From: Solirubrobacter phytolaccae
GTDB taxonomy: Bacteria > Actinomycetota > Thermoleophilia > Solirubrobacterales > Solirubrobacteraceae
DNA length: 64,000 bases
Assembly (NCBI RefSeq): GCF_027587195.1
Contig: NZ_JAPDDP010000022.1
Span: 1 to 64,000 of the forward strand
Direction: 5' to 3'
The position numbers and the translations under genes are program-made. Below the pieces are notes generated by a model. The model was not told the DNA's origin. It saw only the letters and a program-made list of their open reading frames with translations, and did no database searches. The first letter of the stretch is position 1. Every line of letters starts with the position of its first letter. Positions 49,523 through 57,972 of this stretch are shown piece after piece.

Positions 49523-51484
49523 ATGGGAGCCGCGGCACAGCTGACGCTGCTGGCGCGGGTGGGGGCGATCCTCGGGTCGGGCCTGCCGCGCCAGGAGACG
49601 CTCGAACGCGTCGCGGACCTGCTCGTGCCGGCCTTCGCGGGCTGGTGCGCGATCGACCTCGAAGGTGAGCACGGCGAGCTCGAACGGCGGGTCGCGCTCC
49701 CGAAGGCGTTCCCGCCGCTGCCGCCGGACGCGCCACACGGGCCCGCGATCGTGATGCGCACGGGCGAGCCCGAGCTCGTGCGCGAGGTGACCGAGGACGC
49801 GCTGTTCGCTGCGGCGCGTGGGAACTGGGCGGCGCTGGCGGTGATGCGCGAGCTCGGCCTGAAGTCCGCCATGTGCGTGCCGCTGAGCACCGGCAACCGC
49901 GCGATCGGGACGCTCTCGCTGCTCGCGACCGAGCGCCACTACGGCAACGCCGAGCTCGAGCTGATGACGGAGATCGGCCGCCGCACCGCCGCGGCGATCG
50001 AGTCCGACCGCACCCGCGCCCGCACCCAGATGCTGTTCGAGGCGTCGCCGACCCCGATGTGGGTCTACGACGCGGACACGCTCGCCTTCCTCGCCGTCAA
50101 CGACGCCGCCGTCGAGCACTACGGCTACGCGCGTGAGCAGTTCCTGGCGATGTCGATCAAGGACATCCGGCCGCCCGAGGACGTCCCGAAGCTGCTCGCG
50201 GACGTCGCCAGCCAGGGCGGTCCGGGGTCCCGCAACTCCGCGACCTGGCGCCACCGCCGCGCGGACGGCTCGCTGATCGACGTGGAGATCACGTCCGGGC
50301 GGATCGACTTCGAGGGGCGGCGCGCCGCGCTCGTCGTCGCGCACGACGTGAGCGAGCGCAAGCGGCTCGAGCGGCGGCTCGCGGACGCCGAGAAGATGGA
50401 GGCGATCGGGCGCCTCGCGGGCGGCGTCGCGCACGACTTCAACAACCTGCTGACCGTCATCTCCGGCTACGCGGAGATCCTGCGCGCTCGCGACAAAGGG
50501 GAGGAGATCGAGGAGATCGCCCGCGCCGCGCGCCAGGCCGCCGGGCTCACGCGCCAGCTGCTCGCGTTCAGCCGCCGGCAGGTGCTGCACCCGACCGTGC
50601 TCGACCTCAACGAGATCGTGGCCGGGATGGAGTCGATGCTGCACCGCATCATCGGCGACGACGTGAGCGTCGCGACGCACCTCGCCGCCGACCTCGCGCC
50701 GGTCAAGGCCGACCGCGCGCAGATCGAGCGCGTGATCGTCAACCTCGCCGCCAACGCGCGTGACGCGATGCCCGACGGCGGCGCGCTCACGATCGAGACC
50801 GCCAACATCGAGCTCGAGCACTACGGCGAGGACGACCTGAACGGCCCGCACGTGCTGCTCGCCGTGTCCGACACGGGCGTGGGCATGGACGAGGAGGTCC
50901 GCGCGCACCTGTTCGAGCCGTTCTTCACCACCAAGCAGGGCGGCGAGGGGACCGGGCTCGGGCTGGCGACGGTGTTCGGCGTCGTCAAGCAGAGCGGCGG
51001 CGGGATCTACGTCTACAGCGAGCGCGGCAGCGGCACGTCTTTCAAGATCTACCTGCCGGCGGCGGAGCGCCCCGCGGCCCGTCCCGCCGAGGTGGTCGTG
51101 GAGTCCGACCCCGTCGGCGGCACCGAAACCGTGCTCGTGGTCGAGGACGACACGAACGTCCGCGACCTCGTCCGGCTGCTGCTCGAGCACAACGGCTACA
51201 AGGTGCTCACGGTGCAGGACGCCTACGAGGCCGAGCGCGCGTGCGTGGAGCTCGGCGTCGACCTGCTGCTGACCGATGTGGTGATGCCCGACGTGAGCGG
51301 CCCTTCCCTGGCCGAGCGGATCTCCACGGCGGCGCCGGCGGTCCGCATCCTGTTCATGTCCGGCTACTCCGACGCGGCGGTGCAGCGCCAGGGCGTGCTG
51401 TCGGAGCGGGCGGCGTTCATCGAGAAGCCGTTCACCGAGCGTGCGCTGACGACGAAGGTGCGTGAGGTGCTGGACGGCGCCTAG
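49523..51484 (+). CDS. Hybrid histidine kinase (GAF-PAS-HisKA-HATPase-REC)
   Basis: The 653-residue soluble kinase has GAF (about 20-165), PAS (168-290, TPMWVYDADTLAFLAVNDAAVEHYGY), HisKA with His304 in GGVAHDFNNLLTVISGYAEI, and HATPase_c (NLAANARDAMPDGG, GTGLGLATVFGVVKQSGGG). A C-terminal receiver has Asp585 in LLLTDVVMPDVSG. Phosphate can pass inside the protein from His to Asp, then to an unknown partner. It starts 15 bases after glyA. The stop overlaps the convergent gene by four bases. Confidence 0.94.
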   Translation: MGAAAQLTLLARVGAILGSGLPRQETLERVADLLVPAFAGWCAIDLEGEHGELERRVALPKAFPPLPPDAPHGPAIVMRTGEPELVREVTEDALFAAARGNWAALAVMRELGLKSAMCVPLSTGNRAIGTLSLLATERHYGNAELELMTEIGRRTAAAIESDRTRARTQMLFEASPTPMWVYDADTLAFLAVNDAAVEHYGYAREQFLAMSIKDIRPPEDVPKLLADVASQGGPGSRNSATWRHRRADGSLIDVEITSGRIDFEGRRAALVVAHDVSERKRLERRLADAEKMEAIGRLAGGVAHDFNNLLTVISGYAEILRARDKGEEIEEIARAARQAAGLTRQLLAFSRRQVLHPTVLDLNEIVAGMESMLHRIIGDDVSVATHLAADLAPVKADRAQIERVIVNLAANARDAMPDGGALTIETANIELEHYGEDDLNGPHVLLAVSDTGVGMDEEVRAHLFEPFFTTKQGGEGTGLGLATVFGVVKQSGGGIYVYSERGSGTSFKIYLPAAERPAARPAEVVVESDPVGGTETVLVVEDDTNVRDLVRLLLEHNGYKVLTVQDAYEAERACVELGVDLLLTDVVMPDVSGPSLAERISTAAPAVRILFMSGYSDAAVQRQGVLSERAAFIEKPFTERALTTKVREVLDGA

Positions 51485-52593
51485 GCCGTCTTAGGCGGGT
51501 GCTTCTCGCTGGTGCTGTCGTAGCGGTGATCCTCGAAGTCGGAGATCGACATCCGGCCCACGCCCGCGATCCGCAGCCGGATCCGGCCCTGGTCGTCGAG
51601 GTCGTAGGAGTTCATCGCGACCTTCCCGCCGCCGCCGGGCTTGAGCGACTGGCCGCTCGCGGCTTCAAGCTGGTCGCGCTTGGGATCGTCGGCGCGCTTG
51701 GCCGCCGGCTTGGTGTCGACCATGTAGCCGCCGTCGTTGCCGCCGATCGTGAACAGCGTGTTGGTGGCCGCGTGGAAGGAGTGGACCATCATGATGTGGT
51801 CCGCTTCGGCCGTCCCGGAGTGGTCGACCGTGACGATGTCCCCGGGGCGGATGTCGAGCGACGAGCGGCCGTTGATCTGGTCGGACGAGATCCACTGCCG
51901 GAGCGAGCCGCGCTTGGCGTGGTAGGCGCGGACGTCCTGCCACTCGCCGTCGGCGTAGATCCACTTCAGCGACCGCGCGCCCTTCCCGAACGTGTAGGTG
52001 TACGTGAAGAAGCGCTGGATGTCGTTGGTGTGGAAGAGGCCGGCGCGCAGCTCTTGGTCGAAGTTCGAGGTCAGGTACTTCTCGAGCGCGAAGAAGCCGC
52101 ACCACTGGTGCTCGGGCGCCATGCCCGCCGCCTCGTAGGCCTGCTTGTGGGCGTCCTTGGGGCTCGCGAGGTCCCCCTCGGCGTCGGCGACGGCCTCGAG
52201 CTGGATGGCGGCGAGCACCGCGTCCTGGACGACCGGATCCTCGTGCGCGAACCGCTGCTGCGGCGACGGCGCGAACCTGCGGATGTCGGCCAGGTACGGC
52301 GCGTCGTGGGCGCGCAGGGCGATCGTCCGCGTGCGCCGCTCGGCCTCGTCGGGCGCGGCCTGCATCTGGAGGAAGAGCTTCAGGCGGGTCCGCGCGAGCT
52401 CCTCCATCGCCGTCCGGTGCCGCGCCGTGAGTGGCACCTCGTCGGTCGGCGTGGCCTCGCGCCGCGCGAGGTAGCGGGCGACCGCCTGGTTGCCCGCCGT
52501 GCGCTGGAGCGCGAGCAGCGCGTGCGTCGGGAGGTCCGGCGCCTGGCGTCGCCGCGACGGGTGCTCGGGGCTCGTGGGGGCGTATTCGCGCAC
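51481..52593 (-). CDS. AGNQAV-motif protein with cysteine-peptidase-like domain (paralogue A)
   Basis: The 370-residue protein has a disordered Pro/Arg-rich start, then ALLALQRTAGNQAVARYLAR (25-44). This motif is found near the N-terminus of many proteins linked to actinobacterial contractile injection systems and DUF4157 proteins. Residues 160-295 look like a CHAP/NlpC-type papain fold: Cys165 in QWCGFFA, His266 in ADHIMMVHS and Asn286 in IGGNDGG. There is no signal peptide. It is possibly a peptidoglycan or protein hydrolase delivered by a non-Sec route. A close paralogue follows upstream on the same strand. Confidence 0.7.
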   Translation of the reverse strand: MREYAPTSPEHPSRRRQAPDLPTHALLALQRTAGNQAVARYLARREATPTDEVPLTARHRTAMEELARTRLKLFLQMQAAPDEAERRTRTIALRAHDAPYLADIRRFAPSPQQRFAHEDPVVQDAVLAAIQLEAVADAEGDLASPKDAHKQAYEAAGMAPEHQWCGFFALEKYLTSNFDQELRAGLFHTNDIQRFFTYTYTFGKGARSLKWIYADGEWQDVRAYHAKRGSLRQWISSDQINGRSSLDIRPGDIVTVDHSGTAEADHIMMVHSFHAATNTLFTIGGNDGGYMVDTKPAAKRADDPKRDQLEAASGQSLKPGGGGKVAMNSYDLDDQGRIRLRIAGVGRMSISDFEDHRYDSTSEKHPPKTA

Positions 52594-52643
52594 CTCGCCA
52601 CCGTCCCACCGGCGCCCTGATCCGACAATCGGGAGCCCACCCC

Positions 52644-52676
52644 GAACTTAAAGAGGGACAGTCCCGCTTTATGTTC
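52644..52676. repeat. Odd-centred palindrome between the paralogues, copy 5
   Basis: AAAGAGGGACAGTCCCGCTTT centred on A52,660, extended by GAAC and GTTC outside; two mismatches in 33 bases. It touches the stop of paralogue B. Confidence 0.8.
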
Positions 52677-53790
52677 AGCGGGGCGCCGTCGCGGGTGGGA
52701 ACTCCTCCCCCGAGTAGCGGTGGTTCTCGAAGTCGACGATCGAGGGGCGGCCGATCGCGGCGATCCGGATCTTCGTGTAGTCGCGCGTGCGCTCGGTGAC
52801 GTCCGGCTGGTGGGCGAGGTCGTACTCGCGCATGCCGACGCGGTCGTCACCCTTGCGGTAGGTGCGCAGCGGCGTGCCCGTGGCGTCCTCGAGCCGGCCC
52901 TCCTTCTCGTTCGCGGGCGCATGTTCGCCCTTGCGGGTGTCCACCTGCAGCCCGGAGTCGTTGCCGCCGATCGTGTGCAGGACGCGGGTCTGCGGGTTGA
53001 AGGAGTGGACCATCACGATGTGGTCGCCGCGGCCGCCCCACGAGTGGTCGACGAGCGCGAGGTCGCCCGGGCGGATGTCCAGCTCCTCCTGGCACTCCAT
53101 GTCCTCGGCGGTCAGCCACCGGCGCTCGGCACCGCGGAGCTTGTGGTACTCGCGCGTCTCGTGCCAGGCGTCGTCGGCGTAGATCCACTGCGGCACGCGC
53201 TTGCCGTACACGTAGGTGAAGTACGCGTAGACGTTCGCGACGTGGAAGTAGCCGGCCTTGAGCTCGCGGTCGAGGTCGGACTCCATGAACTTGTCGACCG
53301 CGAAGAAGCCGCACCAGTCGTACTTCTCCTTCGGCGGGAGGTGGTCGTCGCGCATCCCGACGGAGTCTTTGGTGATCCGCGCCGCGTCCTCGGGGTCGCG
53401 GAGCACGCCCTCGGCGGTGCTGATCGCCTCGAGCTGGAGCGCTGCGAGGACCATGTCCTGCACGTCGGGGTCGGGATGCTGCTTGTCCGTGCCGGCCGCG
53501 CGGAGCCGCGCGAGCCACGGCGCGTCGAACGCGCGCAGCGCCATCGTGCGCAGGCGCCGCTCCTTCTCATCCTTGGCGCTGCGCATCGCGGCGAACAGCG
53601 TCTGACGGCCGTACGCGAGCCGCTCCATGACCTGCTCCGTGTCCAGCTCGGGCTCGGCGAAGCGGGCGAGGTGACGGACGACGGCCTGGTTGCCGGCGCT
53701 CTGCTGGAGGGCGAGGAGCGGATGCGGCGGCGGTGGCTCGCGGCGGCGCTGCGCGGCCACTTCGGATTCCCGGCGCGCTGGAACTCTCAT
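52675..53790 (-). CDS. AGNQAV-motif protein with cysteine-peptidase-like domain (paralogue B)
   Basis: The 371-residue paralogue of the neighbour has a basic, Pro-rich start, the LLALQQSAGNQAVVRHLAR motif at 25-43, and the same catalytic pattern: Cys160 in DWCGFFA, His257 in GDHIVMVHS and Asn277 in IGGNDSG. Both share the C-terminal IRIAAIGRPSIVDFENHRY block (IRLRIAGVGRMSISDFEDHRY in A). Palindromic repeats lie directly before and after the gene. No signal peptide or membrane helix. The target is unknown. Confidence 0.7.
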   Translation of the reverse strand: MRVPARRESEVAAQRRREPPPPHPLLALQQSAGNQAVVRHLARFAEPELDTEQVMERLAYGRQTLFAAMRSAKDEKERRLRTMALRAFDAPWLARLRAAGTDKQHPDPDVQDMVLAALQLEAISTAEGVLRDPEDAARITKDSVGMRDDHLPPKEKYDWCGFFAVDKFMESDLDRELKAGYFHVANVYAYFTYVYGKRVPQWIYADDAWHETREYHKLRGAERRWLTAEDMECQEELDIRPGDLALVDHSWGGRGDHIVMVHSFNPQTRVLHTIGGNDSGLQVDTRKGEHAPANEKEGRLEDATGTPLRTYRKGDDRVGMREYDLAHQPDVTERTRDYTKIRIAAIGRPSIVDFENHRYSGEEFPPATAPR

Positions 53791-53865
53791 GATGCGCTCA
53801 CGCTCTCAGGGAGCGCAACGCGAGGTGGTGCGGCTGGCCGTACGGGGCCTGTCGCCGCGCCGCCA

Positions 53866-53900
53866 GAACCTTAAAGAGGGACAGTCCCTCTTTAGGTTTC
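53866..53900. repeat. Odd-centred palindrome, copy 6
   Basis: AAAGAGGGACAGTCCCTCTTT centred on A53,883, with AACC and GGTT arms outside. It lies at the stop of the membrane protein gene and upstream of paralogue B, and matches copy 5. Confidence 0.8.
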
Positions 53901-55045
53901 TAGGGGCAGCGGGGCTGGGCGGCGTTGATCGCCGCGCCGACGTCCTTCAGGTGCGGTGAGTGCAGCGGGAGGAACTGGTCGGGCTGGCCGTCGGGCATCG
54001 GGCGGTCGGTGAGGAACGCCAGGTACGGCGCGCCCGAGTAGACGACGCCGGGCGGGCACGCAGCGGCCTGCTCGATCGCGCGCTCGACGGCCCGCTCGTC
54101 ACCCGCGATGCCCCAGGCGCCGCGCTCTGAGGTGGGGTAGATGAACGGCGTCGCGCTGCGCGGGGTGATGATCAGCGAGAGCGACTGCGCGAGCGTGAAG
54201 GCGAGCAGGAGCGCGGGGACGAGCCGGCGGCCAGAGAACACGGCGCCGGCGAGCGCGAGCGGCACGAGCGCGGTCTCGATCGGCACGAGGATGTTCAGGC
54301 CCGTGCCGTCCTTGGTGTTCGACGCCAGGGTGGCGAGCATGCCGACCGCGAGCGCGAGCAGCACCTTCAGCAGCGCGCGGTCCTGCGCCTTCTCGCGGTG
54401 ACGCCAGGCAAAGAAGGCGAGCGCGGTGAGCCCGATCAGGCTCCAGAACGCCTGGCCCCAGACGCCGCGCAGGACGTCGAAGCCGCGCCGCTCGGACGCC
54501 ATCTGGGCGATCACGGTGTCGTCCCACAGGCCCCAGCCAAAGATCGCGGTGAACACGACCGCCTGCACGACGCCGGCGACCACGGCACCGACGAACACCC
54601 GCTTCGGCGCCGCGGAGAAGAGCACGAGTGCCAGCACCGGCAGCGCGTACGGCCACTTCAGGAACACCGCGACGGATGCGAGCGCACCCGCCGCCAGCGC
54701 CGTCTTGGGCTTGGACGCGAGCAGCGCCGCGCCCAGCAGCACGGGCGGCGCGAGCAGCTCCGGCGTGAGCGCGCCGTGCTCACGCACCGCCCAGGGCGTG
54801 AGGAGCGTGAGGGCGGGCGCTGCTGCGATCGCCCACGGGTTGTCCGTGAGGCGCTTGACTGCGACGGCGCCGAGCACGCCCCCGCCGAGCTGCGCGAGCC
54901 CGACCGCGAGTCGCAGCCACGTCATCGAGTCGTCGAGCGCGAGGGCACCGGCGCCGTAGAAGAACTGCCACGGCGGCTGCGCGACGACGACGTGCCCGTA
55001 CAGGTCCGCGCCGTCGAGCCACAGCTTCGACGTCAGCGCGTACAC
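53900..55045 (-). CDS. Polytopic glycosyltransferase-like membrane protein, start unclear
   Basis: From the first standard start codon (GTG 55,045) the product has 381 residues and about nine membrane helices. The early segment LTSKLWLDGADLYGHVVVAQPPWQFFYGAGAL resembles the first extracytoplasmic loop of GT-C/GT87-like lipid-sugar transferases. The frame stays open upstream to 55,168 and encodes a fitting first helix (TALAAGTLLGAITLVLLHEW) and loop, but with no ATG, GTG or TTG. A rare start such as ATC at 55,159 is possible. The upstream kinase stop is in the same frame. Confidence 0.65.
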   Translation of the reverse strand: MYALTSKLWLDGADLYGHVVVAQPPWQFFYGAGALALDDSMTWLRLAVGLAQLGGGVLGAVAVKRLTDNPWAIAAAPALTLLTPWAVREHGALTPELLAPPVLLGAALLASKPKTALAAGALASVAVFLKWPYALPVLALVLFSAAPKRVFVGAVVAGVVQAVVFTAIFGWGLWDDTVIAQMASERRGFDVLRGVWGQAFWSLIGLTALAFFAWRHREKAQDRALLKVLLALAVGMLATLASNTKDGTGLNILVPIETALVPLALAGAVFSGRRLVPALLLAFTLAQSLSLIITPRSATPFIYPTSERGAWGIAGDERAVERAIEQAAACPPGVVYSGAPYLAFLTDRPMPDGQPDQFLPLHSPHLKDVGAAINAAQPRCP

Positions 55046-55168
55046 GCCCTCGCTGTAGTTCCAGTACTCGAGCCCGCGCCATTCGTGCAGCAGGACGAGC
55101 GTGATGGCGCCGAGGAGCGTGCCGGCGGCGAGCGCGGTGCGTGAGGACGGGCGAGAGATCGGTTGAGG

Positions 55169-56062
55169 CTAGCCGCGGCGGCCGAGCGTCATCCGGCGGG
55201 GGAGGGCCGCGACGAGCGGTTCGAGGGCCACGGCGAAGTCGCGGGCGCTGGGACGCGCGCTCGGATCCGGCGCCAGGCCCGCCGTCACGATCTCGGCCAG
55301 GGCCGGCGGGGTGCGGCGGGGGAGCGGGCCGGCCTGCGTGGTGAGCTGCGGCCAGCGGTCCTCGCACGGCGGGAAGGGGCGGGCGCCGGTCAACCCGGTG
55401 TAGAGCGTCGCGGCCAGGCCGAAGACGTCCGCGGGCGGGCCGAGGCGGCCGTCCGGCGCGCACTGCTCGGGGGCCATGAAGGCGTCGGTGCCGATCGGGC
55501 TACGCAGCGCCGCCGCCTCGGCGAGCTCACGCGCGACGCTGAGGTCGATGAGCCGCGGCGGGCCGCCCATGACGATGTTGCTCGGCTTGACGTCGAGGTG
55601 CACGATGCCCTCGTTCGCGAGGTAGTGCAGCGCGCTGGCGACGTGCAGGCCGAGCGGCAGCAGCTGCTCGATCGCGAGCGGACCGCCCTGGGCGAGCAGC
55701 TCATCGAGCGTCGGGCCATCCAGGTGCTCGAGGACGAGGTGGGGGAAAGGTCCGTCGACGACGGACCCGAACCCGCGCACGACCACCGGGTGCGCGAGGC
55801 GCTCGAGCAGCTCCGCCTCGCGGCCGAGATCGTGGAGCGCGACCGGGCTGCGCGCCTGGTCGGGCCGCAGCACCTTGGCCACGAGCACGGCGAGCCGGTG
55901 CTCGTCCCAGACCAGCAGCGCCTCGTACCGGCGCCCGCCGCCGATCCGGCGCAGCACGGTCCGGCCCGGAGCGATCTCGTCGCCCTCCGCGAGGCCCCAA
56001 GTGGGTCGCTCACGCGGCTTCTCCACTTCCCAGGGAGGCGTGTAGGCGACCGTGGTGTCCAT
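55169..56062 (-). CDS. Serine/threonine protein kinase
   Basis: The 297-residue soluble kinase has the ATP lysine Lys63 in VLVAKVL, the catalytic loop HLDVKPSN with Asp157, a DLS in place of DFG (Asp173 kept), and MAPEQ. The glycine loop is short (RRIGGGRRYEA). It likely phosphorylates proteins in the cytoplasm, with no membrane anchor of its own. It starts one base inside the stop of a small membrane protein gene (TGATG), which may tether or regulate it. Confidence 0.9.
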   Translation of the reverse strand: MDTTVAYTPPWEVEKPRERPTWGLAEGDEIAPGRTVLRRIGGGRRYEALLVWDEHRLAVLVAKVLRPDQARSPVALHDLGREAELLERLAHPVVVRGFGSVVDGPFPHLVLEHLDGPTLDELLAQGGPLAIEQLLPLGLHVASALHYLANEGIVHLDVKPSNIVMGGPPRLIDLSVARELAEAAALRSPIGTDAFMAPEQCAPDGRLGPPADVFGLAATLYTGLTGARPFPPCEDRWPQLTTQAGPLPRRTPPALAEIVTAGLAPDPSARPSARDFAVALEPLVAALPRRMTLGRRG

Positions 56063-56325
56063 CAGTCGCCGTCGTCGAGCGTGAGCGTGAACTTGGAGCC
56101 CGCGAGCGGGCCGATCGCGTGGTCGGCCGGGTTCACGACGAGGAAGCCGAGCGGCGCGCCGACGGCGAGCACGACCGTCGCGACCGCCGCCGCGAAGACG
56201 CGCGGAAGGGTGCGCTGGTCGACCGGCTCGGGGTCGTCGGCCAGGGCCAGGAAGGCGTGGGCAAGCGGCTGGGGCATGGGAACTCGGGCGACCGCGGCGG
56301 GGCAGCCGGTGTCGCGGCGAGTCAT
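56062..56325 (-). CDS. Small single-pass membrane protein coupled to the kinase
   Basis: The product of up to 87 residues has one membrane helix (VFAAAVATVVLAVGAPLGFLVV) and an acidic C-terminal tail. ATG 56,277 (MPQPLAHAFLALADDPEPVD) is an alternative start. The family is not recognised. Translational coupling to the kinase suggests a joint role. Confidence 0.6.
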   Translation of the reverse strand: MTRRDTGCPAAVARVPMPQPLAHAFLALADDPEPVDQRTLPRVFAAAVATVVLAVGAPLGFLVVNPADHAIGPLAGSKFTLTLDDGD

Positions 56326-56346
56326 GCCCGCAGCCGCCGCTCCACA

Positions 56347-56363
56347 ATCCCGCTTTACGGGAT
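56347..56363. promoter_or_regulatory. Inverted repeat ATCCCG/CGGGAT in the divergent wecA promoter region
   Basis: Six-base arms with a five-base loop (CTTTA), between the small membrane protein and wecA. It could be an operator or a leader hairpin. Confidence 0.35.
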
Positions 56364-56499
56364 GTCAACACCCTTTGACGGCCCCGAGACCGGGGGAATC
56401 GCCCCCTGGGCGATACCCCAAGCGCAACGCGAGCCCGCAGGGCGAGAGTTGCGCCGACGTGAGGTTGTCGGGGCGCCCTGCGATCCTGTGGCCGCAACC

Positions 56500-57657
56500 A
56501 TGGTCACCAAGGCCGTCCTCGCCGCGCTGGTCGCCTTCGCCGTGGCGGCCATCCTCACGCCCCTCGCAGCGCGCTTTGCGCGGCGGATCGGCGCGATCGA
56601 CGCGCAGAAGGACATCGGCCTCGCCAAGGACGCGACCCCGCTGCTGGGTGGCCTCGCGATCTTCGGCGGCGCGCTCGTGGCGGGCCTGCTGTTCCTGCCG
56701 GACAACGACCGGACTGAAGGAATTCTTGCGGCGGCGGCGCTGATCACGATCGTCGGCGCGCTGGACGACCGCTTCGACCTGCCGCCGGTCGTCAAGTTCG
56801 CGGGGCAGATCGCCGCGGCGGTCGTGCTCGTCGCCTCCGGCGTGGTGGTGGACGCGTTCACGTTCCCGTTCCTGCACCGGGTCGAGCTCGGCGACTTCGG
56901 CGGCCCGCTCAGCGTCTTCGCGCTCGTGCTGCTGATGAACATCGTCAACTTCAGCGACGGCGCGGACGGGCTCGCCGCGGGCGTGTGCGCGATCGCCGCG
57001 CTCGCCTTCGCGGTCATCGCCTTCGACCTGGAGCGCCGCACCGCCGGCACGCTCGCCGCGATCACCGCCGGCGCCGCGCTCGGCTTCCTGCTGTGGAACT
57101 TCCCGCCGGCGAAGATCTTCATGGGCGACTGCGGATCGAACCTGCTCGGCCTGCTGCTCGGCGCGGTGATCATCGAGGGCACGCTCAAGACCAACGCCTT
57201 GATCGCGCTGGTCGGCCCGCTCGTGGTGCTTGCCGTGCCGCTGCTGGACACGGGCTTCGTGGTGCTCAAGCGTCTGAAGTACCGGCGGCCGATCTACCGC
57301 GGCGACTCCAACCACTTCCACCATCGCTTCTACCGGATGAAGTGGTCCACGCGGCGCTCGATCCTGTGGCTGTACGCGTGGACGTCCCTGATGGCCGGCA
57401 CCGCGGTCGCACTGCGGTTCATCCCGTATTCGGAGCGCGACGGCACGCTGACCGGCTGGGCGCTGCTGATGGCCGCGCTGCTGCTGCTGTGCGTGGCGGT
57501 GAGCCTGTACCTGATCTGGGTGCTCGAGATCATCAAGCTGCGGCGGCTGCGGGAATGGCAGCTGCGCCGCTCCGATCCCGACACGTCCGAGCACGACATC
57601 GACGAGGCCGTCGACCACGAGCTCGAAACCGGAGAGTTCGGGCAGGTTCGAACCTGA
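56500..57657 (+). CDS. wecA: Undecaprenyl-phosphate GlcNAc-1-phosphate transferase (WecA/TagO family)
   Basis: The 385-residue protein has about eleven membrane helices and the MraY/WecA motifs DDRFDLPP, NFSDGADGLAAG, FMGDCGSN and the histidine motif SNHFHHRFYR. It links a sugar-1-phosphate to undecaprenyl phosphate and starts synthesis of wall polymers such as arabinogalactan or teichoic-acid-like glycans. In actinobacteria it sits between tsaC and the ATP synthase genes, as here. The C-terminal tail is long and acidic. Confidence 0.94.
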   Translation: MVTKAVLAALVAFAVAAILTPLAARFARRIGAIDAQKDIGLAKDATPLLGGLAIFGGALVAGLLFLPDNDRTEGILAAAALITIVGALDDRFDLPPVVKFAGQIAAAVVLVASGVVVDAFTFPFLHRVELGDFGGPLSVFALVLLMNIVNFSDGADGLAAGVCAIAALAFAVIAFDLERRTAGTLAAITAGAALGFLLWNFPPAKIFMGDCGSNLLGLLLGAVIIEGTLKTNALIALVGPLVVLAVPLLDTGFVVLKRLKYRRPIYRGDSNHFHHRFYRMKWSTRRSILWLYAWTSLMAGTAVALRFIPYSERDGTLTGWALLMAALLLLCVAVSLYLIWVLEIIKLRRLREWQLRRSDPDTSEHDIDEAVDHELETGEFGQVRT

Positions 57658-57660
57658 ACT

Positions 57661-57676
57661 GTGCGGCTAACCGCAC
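57661..57676 (+). terminator. Hairpin GTGCGG/CCGCAC after wecA
   Basis: Six-pair stem with a CTAA loop, three bases after the wecA stop, followed by TTGCGCGATTTCGCG. Confidence 0.45.
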
Positions 57677-57691
57677 TTGCGCGATTTCGCG

Positions 57692-57862
57692 ATGACTGGT
57701 TTCCTTCTTCAGGACGAGATCAACCCTCGGACTTACGTCCGTGAGGAGGTGAGCAGGACCGTGAAGACGACGTACGCGATTTCCCTCAGGCAGCCGGCCT
57801 ACATGCCCGGCTTCGGAGACGCGTTCCGTCACGTCTCCGTCCTGCTCGCGTCGCAAGATTGA
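57692..57862 (+). CDS. Possible small protein, 56 residues
   Basis: ATG 57,692 opens MTGFLLQDEINPRTYVREEV and 36 more residues, ending in VSVLLASQD. A second start GTG 57,761 follows a GGAGG about 13 bases upstream. GC at third positions is moderate, so coding is uncertain. Not recognised. Confidence 0.3.
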   Translation: MTGFLLQDEINPRTYVREEVSRTVKTTYAISLRQPAYMPGFGDAFRHVSVLLASQD

Positions 57863-57866
57863 TCTT

Positions 57867-57898
57867 GGTCGCGGGCAGTCCATCTGCCGCCCGCGACC
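57867..57898. terminator. Strong hairpin upstream of the 64-residue protein gene
   Basis: GGTCGCGGGC pairs with GCCCGCGACC (ten pairs), and the loop can pair further as CAG/CTG. It follows the small frame's stop by four bases and probably ends that transcript. Confidence 0.6.
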
Positions 57899-57972
57899 TC
57901 CTCACCTATAGCCCGAGGTCTTCAGCGCCCCCGCGTGCGGGCGGCTCCGTTCACATCAACTGGAGCCACCAA

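Larger units (their letters stand above)
57658..57972. other. Structured intergenic region after wecA
   Basis: The stretch holds several hairpins: GTGCGG/CCGCAC (57,661-57,676), CGCGA/TCGCG, GGAGACG/CGTCTCC, and the strong stem at 57,867-57,898. A 56-codon frame (57,692-57,862) may be real. The rest shows no gene. Confidence 0.5.
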
